Program-made: the position numbers and the translations under genes
Assembly (NCBI GenBank): GCA_001777515.1
Contig: MFEF01000004.1
Location: 1 to 39,732, forward strand
DNA length: 39,732 nucleotides
DNA from: Candidatus Doudnabacteria bacterium RIFCSPHIGHO2_01_48_18
Lineage (GTDB): Bacteria > Patescibacteriota > Doudnabacteria > UBA920 > 2-01-FULL-46-14
Direction: 5' to 3'
Part shown: positions 29,775 to 38,638 of the stretch, in pieces
Numbering within the stretch: the first letter of the stretch is position 1
Layout: each line of letters begins with the position of its first letter
Notes under the pieces: model-generated
Seen by the model: only the letters and a program-made list of their open reading frames with translations
Database searches by the model: none
What the model was told of the DNA's origin: nothing

Positions 29775-30140
29775 CTATTGAATATAAAGCTCAAGTAAGA
29801 CAAAGATCAAAAACAGCAACCCCGCGGACCAGAGGTTAAAGACTTTTCCCGCTTGAAGCATAAGTATCGCTACGGTCAAAAAACCGATTAATACCGCTTG
29901 TCGATTTGAGGCCCTGACCAGATCGCTGCGCACGGCCCCGCGCCACAGTGTGATGCGAACAGCGTATCCTGCGAACAAAGCTGCTCCATAACTACCTGTA
30001 AATACCAGGATATACACGGCGGCGAGCGGCCATGCCCCGCCTTTGTCAGGAGCAAAGCCTAAAATCACATACGCCAGGCCCGCCGCTGCTATAACCACGG
30101 CTCCAAAAGCAAGGAACATGTGTGTAACTGGTTTTGCCAT
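29775..30140 (-). CDS. Multi-TM protein, unknown function
   Basis: 121 aa hydrophobic ORF, 2 nt from the next gene. Confidence 0.65.
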   Translation of the reverse strand: MAKPVTHMFLAFGAVVIAAAGLAYVILGFAPDKGGAWPLAAVYILVFTGSYGAALFAGYAVRITLWRGAVRSDLVRASNRQAVLIGFLTVAILMLQAGKVFNLWSAGLLFLIFVLLELYIQ

Positions 30141-30153
30141 GTGATTAGCGTGC

Positions 30154-30159
30154 TATAAT
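30154..30159 (+). promoter_or_regulatory. Extended -10 TGCTATAAT within palindromic TATAATTATA shared by divergent genes
   Basis: 10 nt upstream of ATG at 30170; the same palindrome provides TATAAT on the minus strand. Confidence 0.55.
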
Positions 30160-30169
30160 TATACCATAA

Positions 30170-31147
30170 ATGAACCCCATATCCAACTTTTTCATAGCTC
30201 AGGAAAGCAACAACTATCGGCCTGGCGCGCTATCCTACAAGGCTTTGTTTATTTACGCTCTGTTACTGCTCCTGCTGAGGTTATTGCTAGCGTCGCTGCC
30301 AGCTCAAAGCGCCGCCGTCGAATCGCAAACCCTCATGGATTTGATCAATGCTGAACGCTCGAACAGGAACCTGACGACGCTCACCACACATCAGAGCTTG
30401 GTCTTCGCTGCTTCGCAGAAATCTCAGGATATGATTGAACGCGATTATTTTGCTCACATTGATCCTGACGGCAACTATATCTGGGGCAGAATAACGGCGG
30501 CTGGATACGGCGCATACAAGATATTGGGCGAAAACCTTGCCGTAGATTTTTTGACTTCGGAAGGCATGGTCAAAGCATGGATAGACAGCCCGACACACAG
30601 AGATAATTTACTGCATAGAGATTTTCTGGAACAGGGACTGGTCGCGCTTTACGGAGATTTTAACGACAGATATACCAACCTCACCACAAGCCTTTTTGGA
30701 ACGAGGGTGGCAGGCACGTTCACTCCTCCGCCGCCTCCGTCGCAACAGCTGTCACAACCTTCGCTTCCGCCTGCGGGCGGATCAGCGCCAACACCTGCCC
30801 CACCGCCTCCAGTCGCTCTTGTTCCTGCGCAGCAGCCTGTTTCCAATCCGACAACAACGCAGCCGACAATTACTCCTGTGACGAGCACGCAAAGACCGAT
30901 TGAACATCGTCCATGCTGCGCTCAAACCGGGACTGATGGACTTTTGTCGAAACTAAACCTTCAATCAGCGGTTGCGACCAGTCGGATAATATTCACGCTG
31001 ATCGGGATCATGCTTCTCGGGATCTTTTCTATTGATTCCGTGATAATCTCAAAACATGAGGCTGCTGTTGTCCGCAGCCATTCCAGCGCTCATTTATTCG
31101 GGCTGATGATTCTGGTTCTGATTTCAATACTGATTTGGTGGTGGTAA
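30170..31147 (+). CDS. CAP/SCP (YkwD-like) protein, Pro-rich linker and C-terminal TM
   Basis: LMDLINAERSNRNLTTLTTHQSLVFAASQKSQDMIERDYFAHIDPDGNYIWGRITAAGYGAYKILGENLAVDF...WIDSPTHRDNLLHRDFLEQGL. Confidence 0.92.
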   Translation: MNPISNFFIAQESNNYRPGALSYKALFIYALLLLLLRLLLASLPAQSAAVESQTLMDLINAERSNRNLTTLTTHQSLVFAASQKSQDMIERDYFAHIDPDGNYIWGRITAAGYGAYKILGENLAVDFLTSEGMVKAWIDSPTHRDNLLHRDFLEQGLVALYGDFNDRYTNLTTSLFGTRVAGTFTPPPPPSQQLSQPSLPPAGGSAPTPAPPPPVALVPAQQPVSNPTTTQPTITPVTSTQRPIEHRPCCAQTGTDGLLSKLNLQSAVATSRIIFTLIGIMLLGIFSIDSVIISKHEAAVVRSHSSAHLFGLMILVLISILIWWW

Positions 31148-31149
31148 GC

Positions 31150-31223
31150 CCCCACACCAAAAAATCTGAATTATATTCCGGCGAAGCTGAAGAAATATTT
31201 TCTTAGATTTTTCTGGTGTGGGG
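31150..31223. terminator. Inverted-repeat terminator between convergent genes
   Basis: CCCCACACCAAAAAATCT ... AGATTTTTCTGGTGTGGGG (one-nt bulge). Confidence 0.75.
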
Positions 31224-31228
31224 TAAAT

Positions 31229-32128
31229 CTAGTAAATCCGTTCGGAGAAATTGGTTGTACTGAACACTAAGACTAAAATCAGAAACAGTACCGCGAAATA
31301 TTCGTAAATCAATTCGCGTCTCAGGTTGTTTTCTATGAATTTGTGCTGCATCAGACCCCAAATCGCGTTATACACTGCAGAAATAGCAAGCGCGCCGCTA
31401 AAATAATTGACGTTCCAAATGCTGAAAATCATCGCGGCAAACTCCGCGGTCACGAGACCACCGATGAGTATCAACTTCACGGTATTGTGACGAATATAAT
31501 GGTGCTGATAGAAAGCTTGGTGTATCAAAACATAGGTGAGCGCGAAAACCGCCATCGCGAAACTAATCGCCCCGGCGCCGAAATACCGGACCAAGCCAAA
31601 AACAGCGGTAAAAGAAGCATGTGACGCAAAAAGTTTTGTGAGAAAAATGATTTGACGCACGTTGCGGTGCGTATTTTTATGCTCATAAAAGACTGTTTTC
31701 ATGTACCAGTAAGCAATGGTTAGCGCCGCGGAAGAAGCCAGTATGACCACCTGCTTTATACCCGTTTCGAATGGGTTCAAAAAAAGCAAAACCACCGCTG
31801 ACCAATATATTATCCCTGGCAAGACCAGAAAATTGTAGTAATGAACGCCGTGATTGTCCGCAGAAAGGTAAGCGAACCTCGACCTTATGCCGTGAATCAC
31901 CGTTTTTTTCCAGGCGCGCAAAGTTTTGGTGGGGCGGAGGTGCAGGTCAAAGACCACGCTTTGCCAGAAAACAAGAAAGGCGTAGCCGACGAGGCTGATC
32001 CAGAGGAAATGCCCCAGTTGGTAGGATTCGAGCGATTTACTGATCGCCTGCAAACCGAAAAAACTGGCGAGTGTTGCGACAGCGACAATTATTAATTTGT
32101 GGTTTTTCGGATGGACAACGTGCTTCAC
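31229..32128 (-). CDS. Polytopic membrane protein, unknown function
   Basis: 299 aa with many TM segments and scattered His residues. Confidence 0.75.
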   Translation of the reverse strand: MKHVVHPKNHKLIIVAVATLASFFGLQAISKSLESYQLGHFLWISLVGYAFLVFWQSVVFDLHLRPTKTLRAWKKTVIHGIRSRFAYLSADNHGVHYYNFLVLPGIIYWSAVVLLFLNPFETGIKQVVILASSAALTIAYWYMKTVFYEHKNTHRNVRQIIFLTKLFASHASFTAVFGLVRYFGAGAISFAMAVFALTYVLIHQAFYQHHYIRHNTVKLILIGGLVTAEFAAMIFSIWNVNYFSGALAISAVYNAIWGLMQHKFIENNLRRELIYEYFAVLFLILVLVFSTTNFSERIY

Positions 32129-32152
32129 AGGGTTTTTGTTTTAGTATCGTTT

Positions 32153-35080
32153 CTAGAGTTCCAATTCAAGATATTTGCACTTGGTTTTGTGGGAGGCCTG
32201 TTGATCATATTTCAGAAACGCATTGCTTCTGGTGCAATCCACTATTTTTTCAACCCATTCCAGAAAATCCTGTTTCAGCTCCTCAATATCCTTTGCTCCG
32301 CCAAGAAATGACTTCTTTTCCAATTTATCCTTTAAATACCAATATTGCAAATCTGCAACCTTTTCTCCAAAGGCTTCTGTGGCCGCCCACTGGTAACTGA
32401 GGAGCTGCTTCTTATCAACCTTCTCAATATTCCTTGAAGCGCCGGTTTTGTAATCGATGATGCGCAGTCCTAAATCAGTCTCGTCAACCCTGTCAATTTT
32501 ACCAGTAAAATAGTAATTCCCTAGTTTCAGCTTGAAAGCTTTTTCCAAATATTTCGGCTTGGGATTGTTGGCCTGGCACTCCGCGTAAAAATCAGTGATG
32601 ATTCGCATGCCAACTTTTTTATATTCCTCCATCTGCTGGCGGGAGTCATACCAGTCATCTATCCAGGATTTTTCGTATATGCTTCGAAGTGTTTCAAAAG
32701 CCGGCAGCTCAGGTTTGGCAGGCGATCCAAACAAGTCCGGTGAGTTTATGGTCTGTTTGTACAGATTCAAATATTTTTCTAGTACTGTGTGAATCGTTAT
32801 CCCAAACGACTGCACGCCGCTGCCAGCGACCGGTAAGCGCATAATGTAACGGTATTTGTACTCCAGCGGGCATTTTTCGAACAGCGAAATCTGCGAAAAA
32901 GAAAAATATTTTGGTAATGGCAGCTTGAACGGCTCAAATTTGATTCGTTTCACTATCGCTACTTGTCCCGTGGCTTTTGCCGCCTTGGTTTTTTCCACCA
33001 GTCCGAGGTCGTGCAAAAAAAGCGATGGCCGCTTCTTCCTTTTTCCGCCGTAATCCTCCGCGGAGGTCAAATACAAGCCGAGTTTTGCCCTGGTCATCGC
33101 CACGTAAAACAACCTTCGTTCTTCTTCAATATGAAAATCCCCTTCTGGCAAAAACTCCTTGATAAGCTCCACAGGAATCTCAATTTGTTCGCGCCGCTCT
33201 ATGGTTGGAAACCTCTTGTCTACCATGCCCACCACGAAGACGTGGGTAAATTCAAGGCCTTTGGCCGCATGAACCGTGAGCAGTTTCACTGCTTCTGGAC
33301 CTGATTCCGGATCAAACTCCACATCGCCTTCCTCCCCTGCTTCCTGCTCCAGAAGCAGGGTTGTCAAAAAAGTCCTGGTTGATTTGTCAGGCGATTCATT
33401 TTGAAAATCTTGGATGCGGCGGCGGAAGGTTTCCAGGTATCGGGCATTCTGCATGCCTTCGTGGGTAGCTGTATCGATACGGTTAGTGAATTTGAGGTCG
33501 TTGATAGCTGCTACATAGATTTGATCAGCGGTTTTGGTTTTGACAAGCTCGCTGTGTTTGCGCAGGATCTCAAAAAACAGCCTGATGCCAGTTTTGGAAT
33601 CGTCGTCAATAGTTGGAGCGGCGATTTTCAAGGCCTCAAACAACGAAAGAGACTTGCGTTTGGCATAGGATGCGTACTCGACGATCGCATCGTGGGAGAT
33701 TCTAAATATCGGCAGTTTCAAAACGCGGTAAAGCGCAGGGCTCTCATGATAGTTATCCAGGAGCTTGAAATACGCGAGGATATCAAGAATGATAGTTTTG
33801 TTGTACAGGCCTTTGTTGGCAAAATATATAAATGGCACGCCTTCTTCCTCAAGTTTTGTAAGAAACGGCTCTAGGGTGCCATGGGACCTCGCGAGTATAG
33901 CAAAATCATTAAGTGTCAAAGCCGGATATTCTCTTTGTAGCTCTGCGATTTTATTTACCACGAGGTTCGCCTCTAACAGATAATCAGAAGCTTCTAAATG
34001 CAAAATCTGTCCAGGCGAAGTTGTTTGGCTTTTGAGCTTCTTTGAGAGTTTCAGCTTTATCTCGAGGCGGTCCGGGTTGTTGGCCTGGATAAAATCGTAT
34101 GCGCTGTCCAGAATCTTTTGTCCGGAACGATAGTTGTCGGTGAGGGAAATAAATTTTCCTTCCGGGTAATCCTTTTGGAAATGCAGAATGTTAGAAATAG
34201 ATGCGCCGCGGAATTTGAAAATACTTTGATCATCATCTCCAACCACGGTGATGTTATTATCTGGCGCCGCCAAAAGCTTTAACAGCTCATACTGCGCCAG
34301 GTTGGTATCCTGAAATTCGTCGACGAGGATGTATTTATAGCGCCTCTGTAAGCGCGCCAGAATCTTCGGTCTTTTTTTCAATAATTGCAGAGTGTAATTG
34401 ATGAGGTCGCCAAAATCGAGCGCTGAATTTTCTACAAGCATTTTATTGTAAACATGGTATGCGCCGGCAATTTCCCTTAACCTTTTCGGTTCCCCTGGGA
34501 CATCATCTTCTGTCCGTGTTTCCGCGCCTCCAGTATCCAATTCCAGCTTTTCTGCGTAATCCAAATATTCTTCAGGGGTGATGAGCTCATCCTTAAGCCT
34601 GGAAAAGTGCGACAGCATAGCTTTGATGAATTTGGTGGGGTTCCCCAGAGGCCGGTAATAATCGAGGTCAAATTTATCAAGGTTGTTGCGAACGAGAAGC
34701 CACTGTCCAACCTCATTCAATACTTTGAAATCAGGCAGACCAATCTCAATCCCGTATTCGCGTAAAATCTGTTCACCAAAGGCATGAAACGTTGAAATCT
34801 GCATGTTTACGTAACCTGTCGGAACAAGCATGTCCACGCGCTCTTCCATTTCCCCTGCTGCTTTCTCCCCAAAAGCGAGGGCCAAAATCTCATCCGGTTT
34901 GGCGCCTTGCTCGATAAGGTATGCGATGCGCCTGGTGATAACAGTGGTTTTTCCCGTACCCGCGCCAGCAACAATAAGAAGCGGACCGTCTTTGTGCGTG
35001 ACCGCTTTTTCCTGCTCGGCATTGAGACCGTCCAGGAGCTTGGATTTTTTTAAAATTTTAATTTCGGTCTGCGAGGGCAT
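32153..35080 (-). CDS. UvrD/PcrA-like SF1 helicase with C-terminal PD-(D/E)XK nuclease
   Basis: LNAEQEKAVTHKDGPLLIVAGAGTGKTTVITRRIAYLI, DEFQDTNLAQYELL, VGDDDQSIFKFRGA; C-terminal FTGKIDRVDETDLGLRIIDYKTG. Confidence 0.95.
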   Translation of the reverse strand: MPSQTEIKILKKSKLLDGLNAEQEKAVTHKDGPLLIVAGAGTGKTTVITRRIAYLIEQGAKPDEILALAFGEKAAGEMEERVDMLVPTGYVNMQISTFHAFGEQILREYGIEIGLPDFKVLNEVGQWLLVRNNLDKFDLDYYRPLGNPTKFIKAMLSHFSRLKDELITPEEYLDYAEKLELDTGGAETRTEDDVPGEPKRLREIAGAYHVYNKMLVENSALDFGDLINYTLQLLKKRPKILARLQRRYKYILVDEFQDTNLAQYELLKLLAAPDNNITVVGDDDQSIFKFRGASISNILHFQKDYPEGKFISLTDNYRSGQKILDSAYDFIQANNPDRLEIKLKLSKKLKSQTTSPGQILHLEASDYLLEANLVVNKIAELQREYPALTLNDFAILARSHGTLEPFLTKLEEEGVPFIYFANKGLYNKTIILDILAYFKLLDNYHESPALYRVLKLPIFRISHDAIVEYASYAKRKSLSLFEALKIAAPTIDDDSKTGIRLFFEILRKHSELVKTKTADQIYVAAINDLKFTNRIDTATHEGMQNARYLETFRRRIQDFQNESPDKSTRTFLTTLLLEQEAGEEGDVEFDPESGPEAVKLLTVHAAKGLEFTHVFVVGMVDKRFPTIERREQIEIPVELIKEFLPEGDFHIEEERRLFYVAMTRAKLGLYLTSAEDYGGKRKKRPSLFLHDLGLVEKTKAAKATGQVAIVKRIKFEPFKLPLPKYFSFSQISLFEKCPLEYKYRYIMRLPVAGSGVQSFGITIHTVLEKYLNLYKQTINSPDLFGSPAKPELPAFETLRSIYEKSWIDDWYDSRQQMEEYKKVGMRIITDFYAECQANNPKPKYLEKAFKLKLGNYYFTGKIDRVDETDLGLRIIDYKTGASRNIEKVDKKQLLSYQWAATEAFGEKVADLQYWYLKDKLEKKSFLGGAKDIEELKQDFLEWVEKIVDCTRSNAFLKYDQQASHKTKCKYLELEL

Positions 35081-35086
35081 GAGATT

Positions 35087-35092
35087 ATTTTA
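35087..35092 (-). promoter_or_regulatory. Extended -10 TGTTAAAAT, 6 nt from the helicase ATG
   Basis: Minus strand GTGTTAAAATAATCTCATG. Confidence 0.5.
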
Positions 35093-35123
35093 ACACGAAC
35101 GGCGCATCTGCTGCTTGAGCCGT

Positions 35124-35576
35124 TCAATTACCCATGATCATCCGGGACCAATCAGACCAGGCCGAGCCATCATCAGGCGACTCCGCTTTATATTTGGTCC
35201 AGAATTCTTCCGGAGTAACGATTTTGGTGCCATGATATTCCTCAAGGGCAAGAACTTCTCTATCCCTGGTCACAAGATAATCAGCCGCTGAAGAAACAGC
35301 TGACTCTATCAGTTTATTGTCTTCTGGGTCAGTGACAACATTGAGAGGCTGATAAACTTTGACGATCTGCAGATTCGCAAAAAAATCTTCAAGCGCGTTT
35401 TTATATTCGCGGTCACGGACCAATTTTCGCAGCATCTGACGATTCTCGGACATGGTCTGATGGGTAGCAAAAGCGCCAAGCCGGCCGTCGATTACTTCTC
35501 TGATGATCTTAAACGCAATCGAATTCTCATCGTCTGCTCCCTGTATGATCACATTGGTATCAACAACGATTTTCAT
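35124..35576 (-). CDS. PIN-domain ribonuclease (COG1569-type putative toxin)
   Basis: MKIVVDTNVIIQGADDENS...VVTDPEDNKLIESAVSSAADYLVTRDREVLAL. Confidence 0.88.
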   Translation of the reverse strand: MKIVVDTNVIIQGADDENSIAFKIIREVIDGRLGAFATHQTMSENRQMLRKLVRDREYKNALEDFFANLQIVKVYQPLNVVTDPEDNKLIESAVSSAADYLVTRDREVLALEEYHGTKIVTPEEFWTKYKAESPDDGSAWSDWSRMIMGN

Positions 35577-35698
35577 AGCATCTTGTAGGATTCAAAAATA
35601 ATCGATGCGCCGAGAGCAATGCCGGAAAGCCCCACGACCTCGAGCGCGTGCTTGAGTCCAAAGACAAACCCGGTTGCAAGAAGCAGTAGTGAATTCAT
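35573..35698 (-). CDS. 41-aa hydrophobic peptide coupled to VanZ and PIN genes
   Basis: MNSLLLLATGFVFGLKHALEVVGLSGIALGASIIFESYKML (not in ORF track); ATGA overlaps at both ends. Confidence 0.6.
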   Translation of the reverse strand: MNSLLLLATGFVFGLKHALEVVGLSGIALGASIIFESYKML

Positions 35699-36003
35699 TT
35701 TCTGTGCAGATAAATCGTCGCCAGGCCCGCGATGCCGGCAATAGAGTCATACCAATCAAGCGTACGGCCGAAATATCGGTTCTGCAGATGCTCGACCAGG
35801 AGAGCATAAAAAACCAGCACCACAAAGACCGTTGACCGATTTTCGCGATAAGCCAGAAAACCATAATACCCTAAAGCCGCGAAAATAAAAAAGTGTACTG
35901 CTTTATCAACGCCATATCCCGATGGTGTTTCCGTCCTGACGGGTGCCACAAACAAAATAAAGCTCACCAATACGCAACACCAAAATAAAGCCTTTTTAGA
36001 CAA
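35695..36003 (-). CDS. VanZ-like membrane protein (TTG start)
   Basis: VDKAVHFFIFAALGYYGFL...LVEHLQNRYFGRTLDWYDSIAGIAGL. Confidence 0.82.
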   Translation of the reverse strand: MSKKALFWCCVLVSFILFVAPVRTETPSGYGVDKAVHFFIFAALGYYGFLAYRENRSTVFVVLVFYALLVEHLQNRYFGRTLDWYDSIAGIAGLATIYLHRK

Positions 36004-36934
36004 CTACCGGCTCCTCGCGCGCCGCCATTTCGCTTTCTCTGTTATTGACCAGCGAAAGACCGATTACAGACGCGAGTAAAACAAGTCCGCCGGCAATCTG
36101 AACCGGCGAAAGCGTGGCGCCTAAAAATTTCCAGTTGATAATAACCGCGGAAAACGGAAACGCCAGCTCGCAAATCGTGGCGATGCTGGCTTTCGTGCTC
36201 TTCAGTCCTACATAATAAATAAACAAAGACACAAATCCCGCAAGCACGGCGATAATAAAAACATAATACCAGTCTGTCCTGGTTGCCGCAGCGATCTCAC
36301 CTAACCTGCCGTAATAGATTTGTATCAGGAACAAAAAAACCAGCGCGGATAAAAATCTGACCGCGGTCATGGCTTGGAAACTGATTTTCTTGAGAACAAC
36401 CCTTCCAAAAACCGTGGAGCCGGCCCACAGAAATGCTGCCGCGAGCGCTAACAGTGCTCCGGTAGTTTGTCCGCCAAGCGCGAAATCCTGAATCCGTGCG
36501 TCGGGGTATGTGATCAGGTACGCCCCAAATATCCCAAAACCAGCCCATATCCAAAACCCGCGCGTCAGTTTTTCTTTGAGAAGCAGGGTCGCTAAGGCGA
36601 CCGCGAAAAACGGCTGAATCTTCTGGAGCAAGATGGGAACTGTCGGCATGTATCCAAAGGCGGCAAAACTTTGCGTAAACAGCACCGTGGCGAGCGCGGA
36701 TCCGCCAAAACCGATGAAAATAACCGCAAGCCACTCCCTGAGCCCCAAGCCTCGCAGTTCTTTCAGATATCGAAAAAGAAATACAAATACAAACACTGCG
36801 ATAATAATATGCTCCATGAGCACGATCGTCGTGGCTGACAAAATTTTTGTTAGCGGTACCCGAAACGGAGCGTCCACGGCCCAAAGCATCGCCGCGATTA
36901 ACACCAAGAAAGGACCTAGATTGTATTTACTCAT
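35996..36934 (-). CDS. EamA/DMT-family transporter, likely riboflavin transporter (RibN-like)
   Basis: Ten-TM EamA pattern; located directly behind an FMN riboswitch and terminator. Confidence 0.88.
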   Translation of the reverse strand: MSKYNLGPFLVLIAAMLWAVDAPFRVPLTKILSATTIVLMEHIIIAVFVFVFLFRYLKELRGLGLREWLAVIFIGFGGSALATVLFTQSFAAFGYMPTVPILLQKIQPFFAVALATLLLKEKLTRGFWIWAGFGIFGAYLITYPDARIQDFALGGQTTGALLALAAAFLWAGSTVFGRVVLKKISFQAMTAVRFLSALVFLFLIQIYYGRLGEIAAATRTDWYYVFIIAVLAGFVSLFIYYVGLKSTKASIATICELAFPFSAVIINWKFLGATLSPVQIAGGLVLLASVIGLSLVNNRESEMAAREEPVVV

Positions 36935-36938
36935 AGAC

Positions 36939-36967
36939 AAAAAAAATTAATGCCCTCATTTAAGGGC
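36939..36967 (-). terminator. Riboswitch expression-platform terminator
   Basis: Minus GCCCT-TAAATG-AGGGC-ATTAATTTTTTTT, T run ends 4 nt before the ATG. Confidence 0.85.
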
Positions 36968-36981
36968 GCGGAAAGAATCAG

Positions 36982-37088
36982 CCTTCTTTCATCCGGACTA
37001 TACCGTCGGCTCTGGTATTCCACCAGATCATGCTCTTGGAGCTCGTGGGCTTTCACCACCGGTGAGGAATTTCGCCTCGCCCTGAAGG
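36982..37088 (-). ncRNA. FMN riboswitch (RFN element) aptamer
   Basis: Minus CCTTCAGGGCGAGGCGAAATTCCTCACCGGTGGTGAAAGCCCACGAGCTCCAAGAGCATGATCTGGTGGAATACCAGAGCCGACGGTATAGTCCGGATGAAAGAAGG matches the RFN consensus. Confidence 0.97.
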
Positions 37089-37109
37089 TAAAAGAATTGT
37101 AGCATACAT

Positions 37110-37496
37110 CTACTCTGTTCTGCCATAAGTTTTAAAAAAATCACGGGCAGCTTTTTCATCCCGATTCATCTGTTCCACCAAATCGGCTTCGGTATCGAAT
37201 TTACGCGCCTCACGAATCTTTTCCAGCAGCTTTACGCAAATTTCCTGACCATAAAGATTGTGGCTGAAATCTAAAATGTAGACTTCCAATTTCTTCTCAT
37301 TTTCGCCAAAAGTCGCGGCGGCGCCAATGAATGCTAAAGACGGATATTTTGACCCGTCGTGCTCTGTAAGGGCAGTATAAATCCCCTCTTCCAAATCAGC
37401 TTCCTTAATACGAATGTTCGCGGTGGGAAAACCCAACCGCGTTCCGCGTCCCAGATTTTTTTCGACTATTCCGGTGATTCGCTTGCGCTGAAACAT
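37110..37496 (-). CDS. Stand-alone riboflavin kinase (flavokinase domain only)
   Basis: ITGIVEKNLGRGTRLGFPTANIRIKEADLEEGIYTAL...LEVYILDFSHNLYGQEICVKLLEKIREARKF; lacks the adenylyltransferase half of RibF. Confidence 0.9.
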   Translation of the reverse strand: MFQRKRITGIVEKNLGRGTRLGFPTANIRIKEADLEEGIYTALTEHDGSKYPSLAFIGAAATFGENEKKLEVYILDFSHNLYGQEICVKLLEKIREARKFDTEADLVEQMNRDEKAARDFFKTYGRTE

Positions 37497-37498
37497 GG

Positions 37499-38032
37499 TT
37501 ATATATCAAGCCATAAAATACAAGCAGTGTGGTTGCAAGAATCCCCCCAGCTTCCAGTGGTGTATCCCGGGGCGCAAATAGCATCGCTCGGCGGCCCAGC
37601 CTCCATGCCCCAATGTAAACCAAGTGGTTTAGGTGTACCTTCCGAATAGTACATATAAGCATCCCCCTGACACTGGGTCTTGTTAGCAGGGTCGTCAGGA
37701 ATAGTTGGTATGAATTCCTTAAGGGCATTATCCAGGGCCACTGATCCAGAGTAGCCTCCTGAGCCTGGCCAGCATGTACTGATACCCCCATGCCCCAAAC
37801 ACCATCTCATACCAGCTCCAGCCGCAGGAGGAACACCGTACTTGTCAAAATAAAGCATGATCGCCTTCGTAAGCTGATTTATATCTGCTCTGCGCCTGGC
37901 GTCTCTGGCTTTGGCGCGGGCCGAATTCAAACTTACCATAATCACGCTCGCCAAAAGGCCAATCACTGAAATTACAACCAATAGTTCGATGAGTGTAAAA
38001 CCTTTTCTGCTACGCATTTTAGATTCTTTCAA
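37499..38032 (-). CDS. Type IV pilin-like protein
   Basis: RKGFTLIELLVVISVIGLLASVIMVSLNSARAKARDARR. Confidence 0.93.
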   Translation of the reverse strand: MKESKMRSRKGFTLIELLVVISVIGLLASVIMVSLNSARAKARDARRRADINQLTKAIMLYFDKYGVPPAAGAGMRWCLGHGGISTCWPGSGGYSGSVALDNALKEFIPTIPDDPANKTQCQGDAYMYYSEGTPKPLGLHWGMEAGPPSDAICAPGYTTGSWGDSCNHTACILWLDI

Positions 38033-38035
38033 ATT

Positions 38036-38638
38036 CTATATTGCCAAATCTCCAATTCGATAGTTTGGTGTCCCGTAACCGGCACACGGCCATACACTGA
38101 TCATGTTATTATCAGGCCACTGGCTGGAATTTAAATTGGTCGTTGACTGATCTTCAAGCGTGGCATACAAAACGTACTCTTTCCCGAGCGTGCCAGGGTT
38201 TCGAAAAGATTCACTAATGTAAACATATTCCGCATTATAGCAATTCACGTTCGGATATTTTGGGTCGTTGGGGCAATCAGGCATGAACTGCGTAAAATTC
38301 GTTTGATTACAAAGGGAACTAAATACAGCGTAGGAAACAGATGCATTAGCGTTGCTCCAGGCGGATGTCGGATACCCGCCGTAAGTATCATAGTAAAGCT
38401 CAAGAGCTCTCGTAATCTGCGTCAATTCAGCTTTTCTTCTACTATCCCTCGCTTTGGCGCGGGCCGAATTCAAACTTACCATAATCACGCTCGCCAAAAG
38501 GCCAATCACTGAAATTACAACCAGCAACTCTATTAAAGTAAACCCGGCACCAGTTTTATCTGTTGCGACAACTTTTACTCGCTTAATAACTTGCATTAAT
38601 TTAAACTGGTGCTGGGTAAACCCCTTTTGGCCGCGCAT
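38036..38638 (-). CDS. Type IV pilin-like protein with long leader
   Basis: GAGFTLIELLVVISVIGLLASVIMVSLNSARAKARDSRR; ATG overlaps the upstream stop (TGATG). Confidence 0.93.
   Translation of the reverse strand: MRGQKGFTQHQFKLMQVIKRVKVVATDKTGAGFTLIELLVVISVIGLLASVIMVSLNSARAKARDSRRKAELTQITRALELYYDTYGGYPTSAWSNANASVSYAVFSSLCNQTNFTQFMPDCPNDPKYPNVNCYNAEYVYISESFRNPGTLGKEYVLYATLEDQSTTNLNSSQWPDNNMISVWPCAGYGTPNYRIGDLAI

Noticed and set aside
30649-30888. Gly/Cys-rich minus-strand ORF 30649-30888
   Set aside because: Antisense of the Pro-rich linker of the CAP protein; composition artefact.
35102-35130. GAACGGC...GCCGTTC hairpin between the PIN and helicase genes as a terminator
   Set aside because: No U-tract follows on the minus strand; left unassigned.
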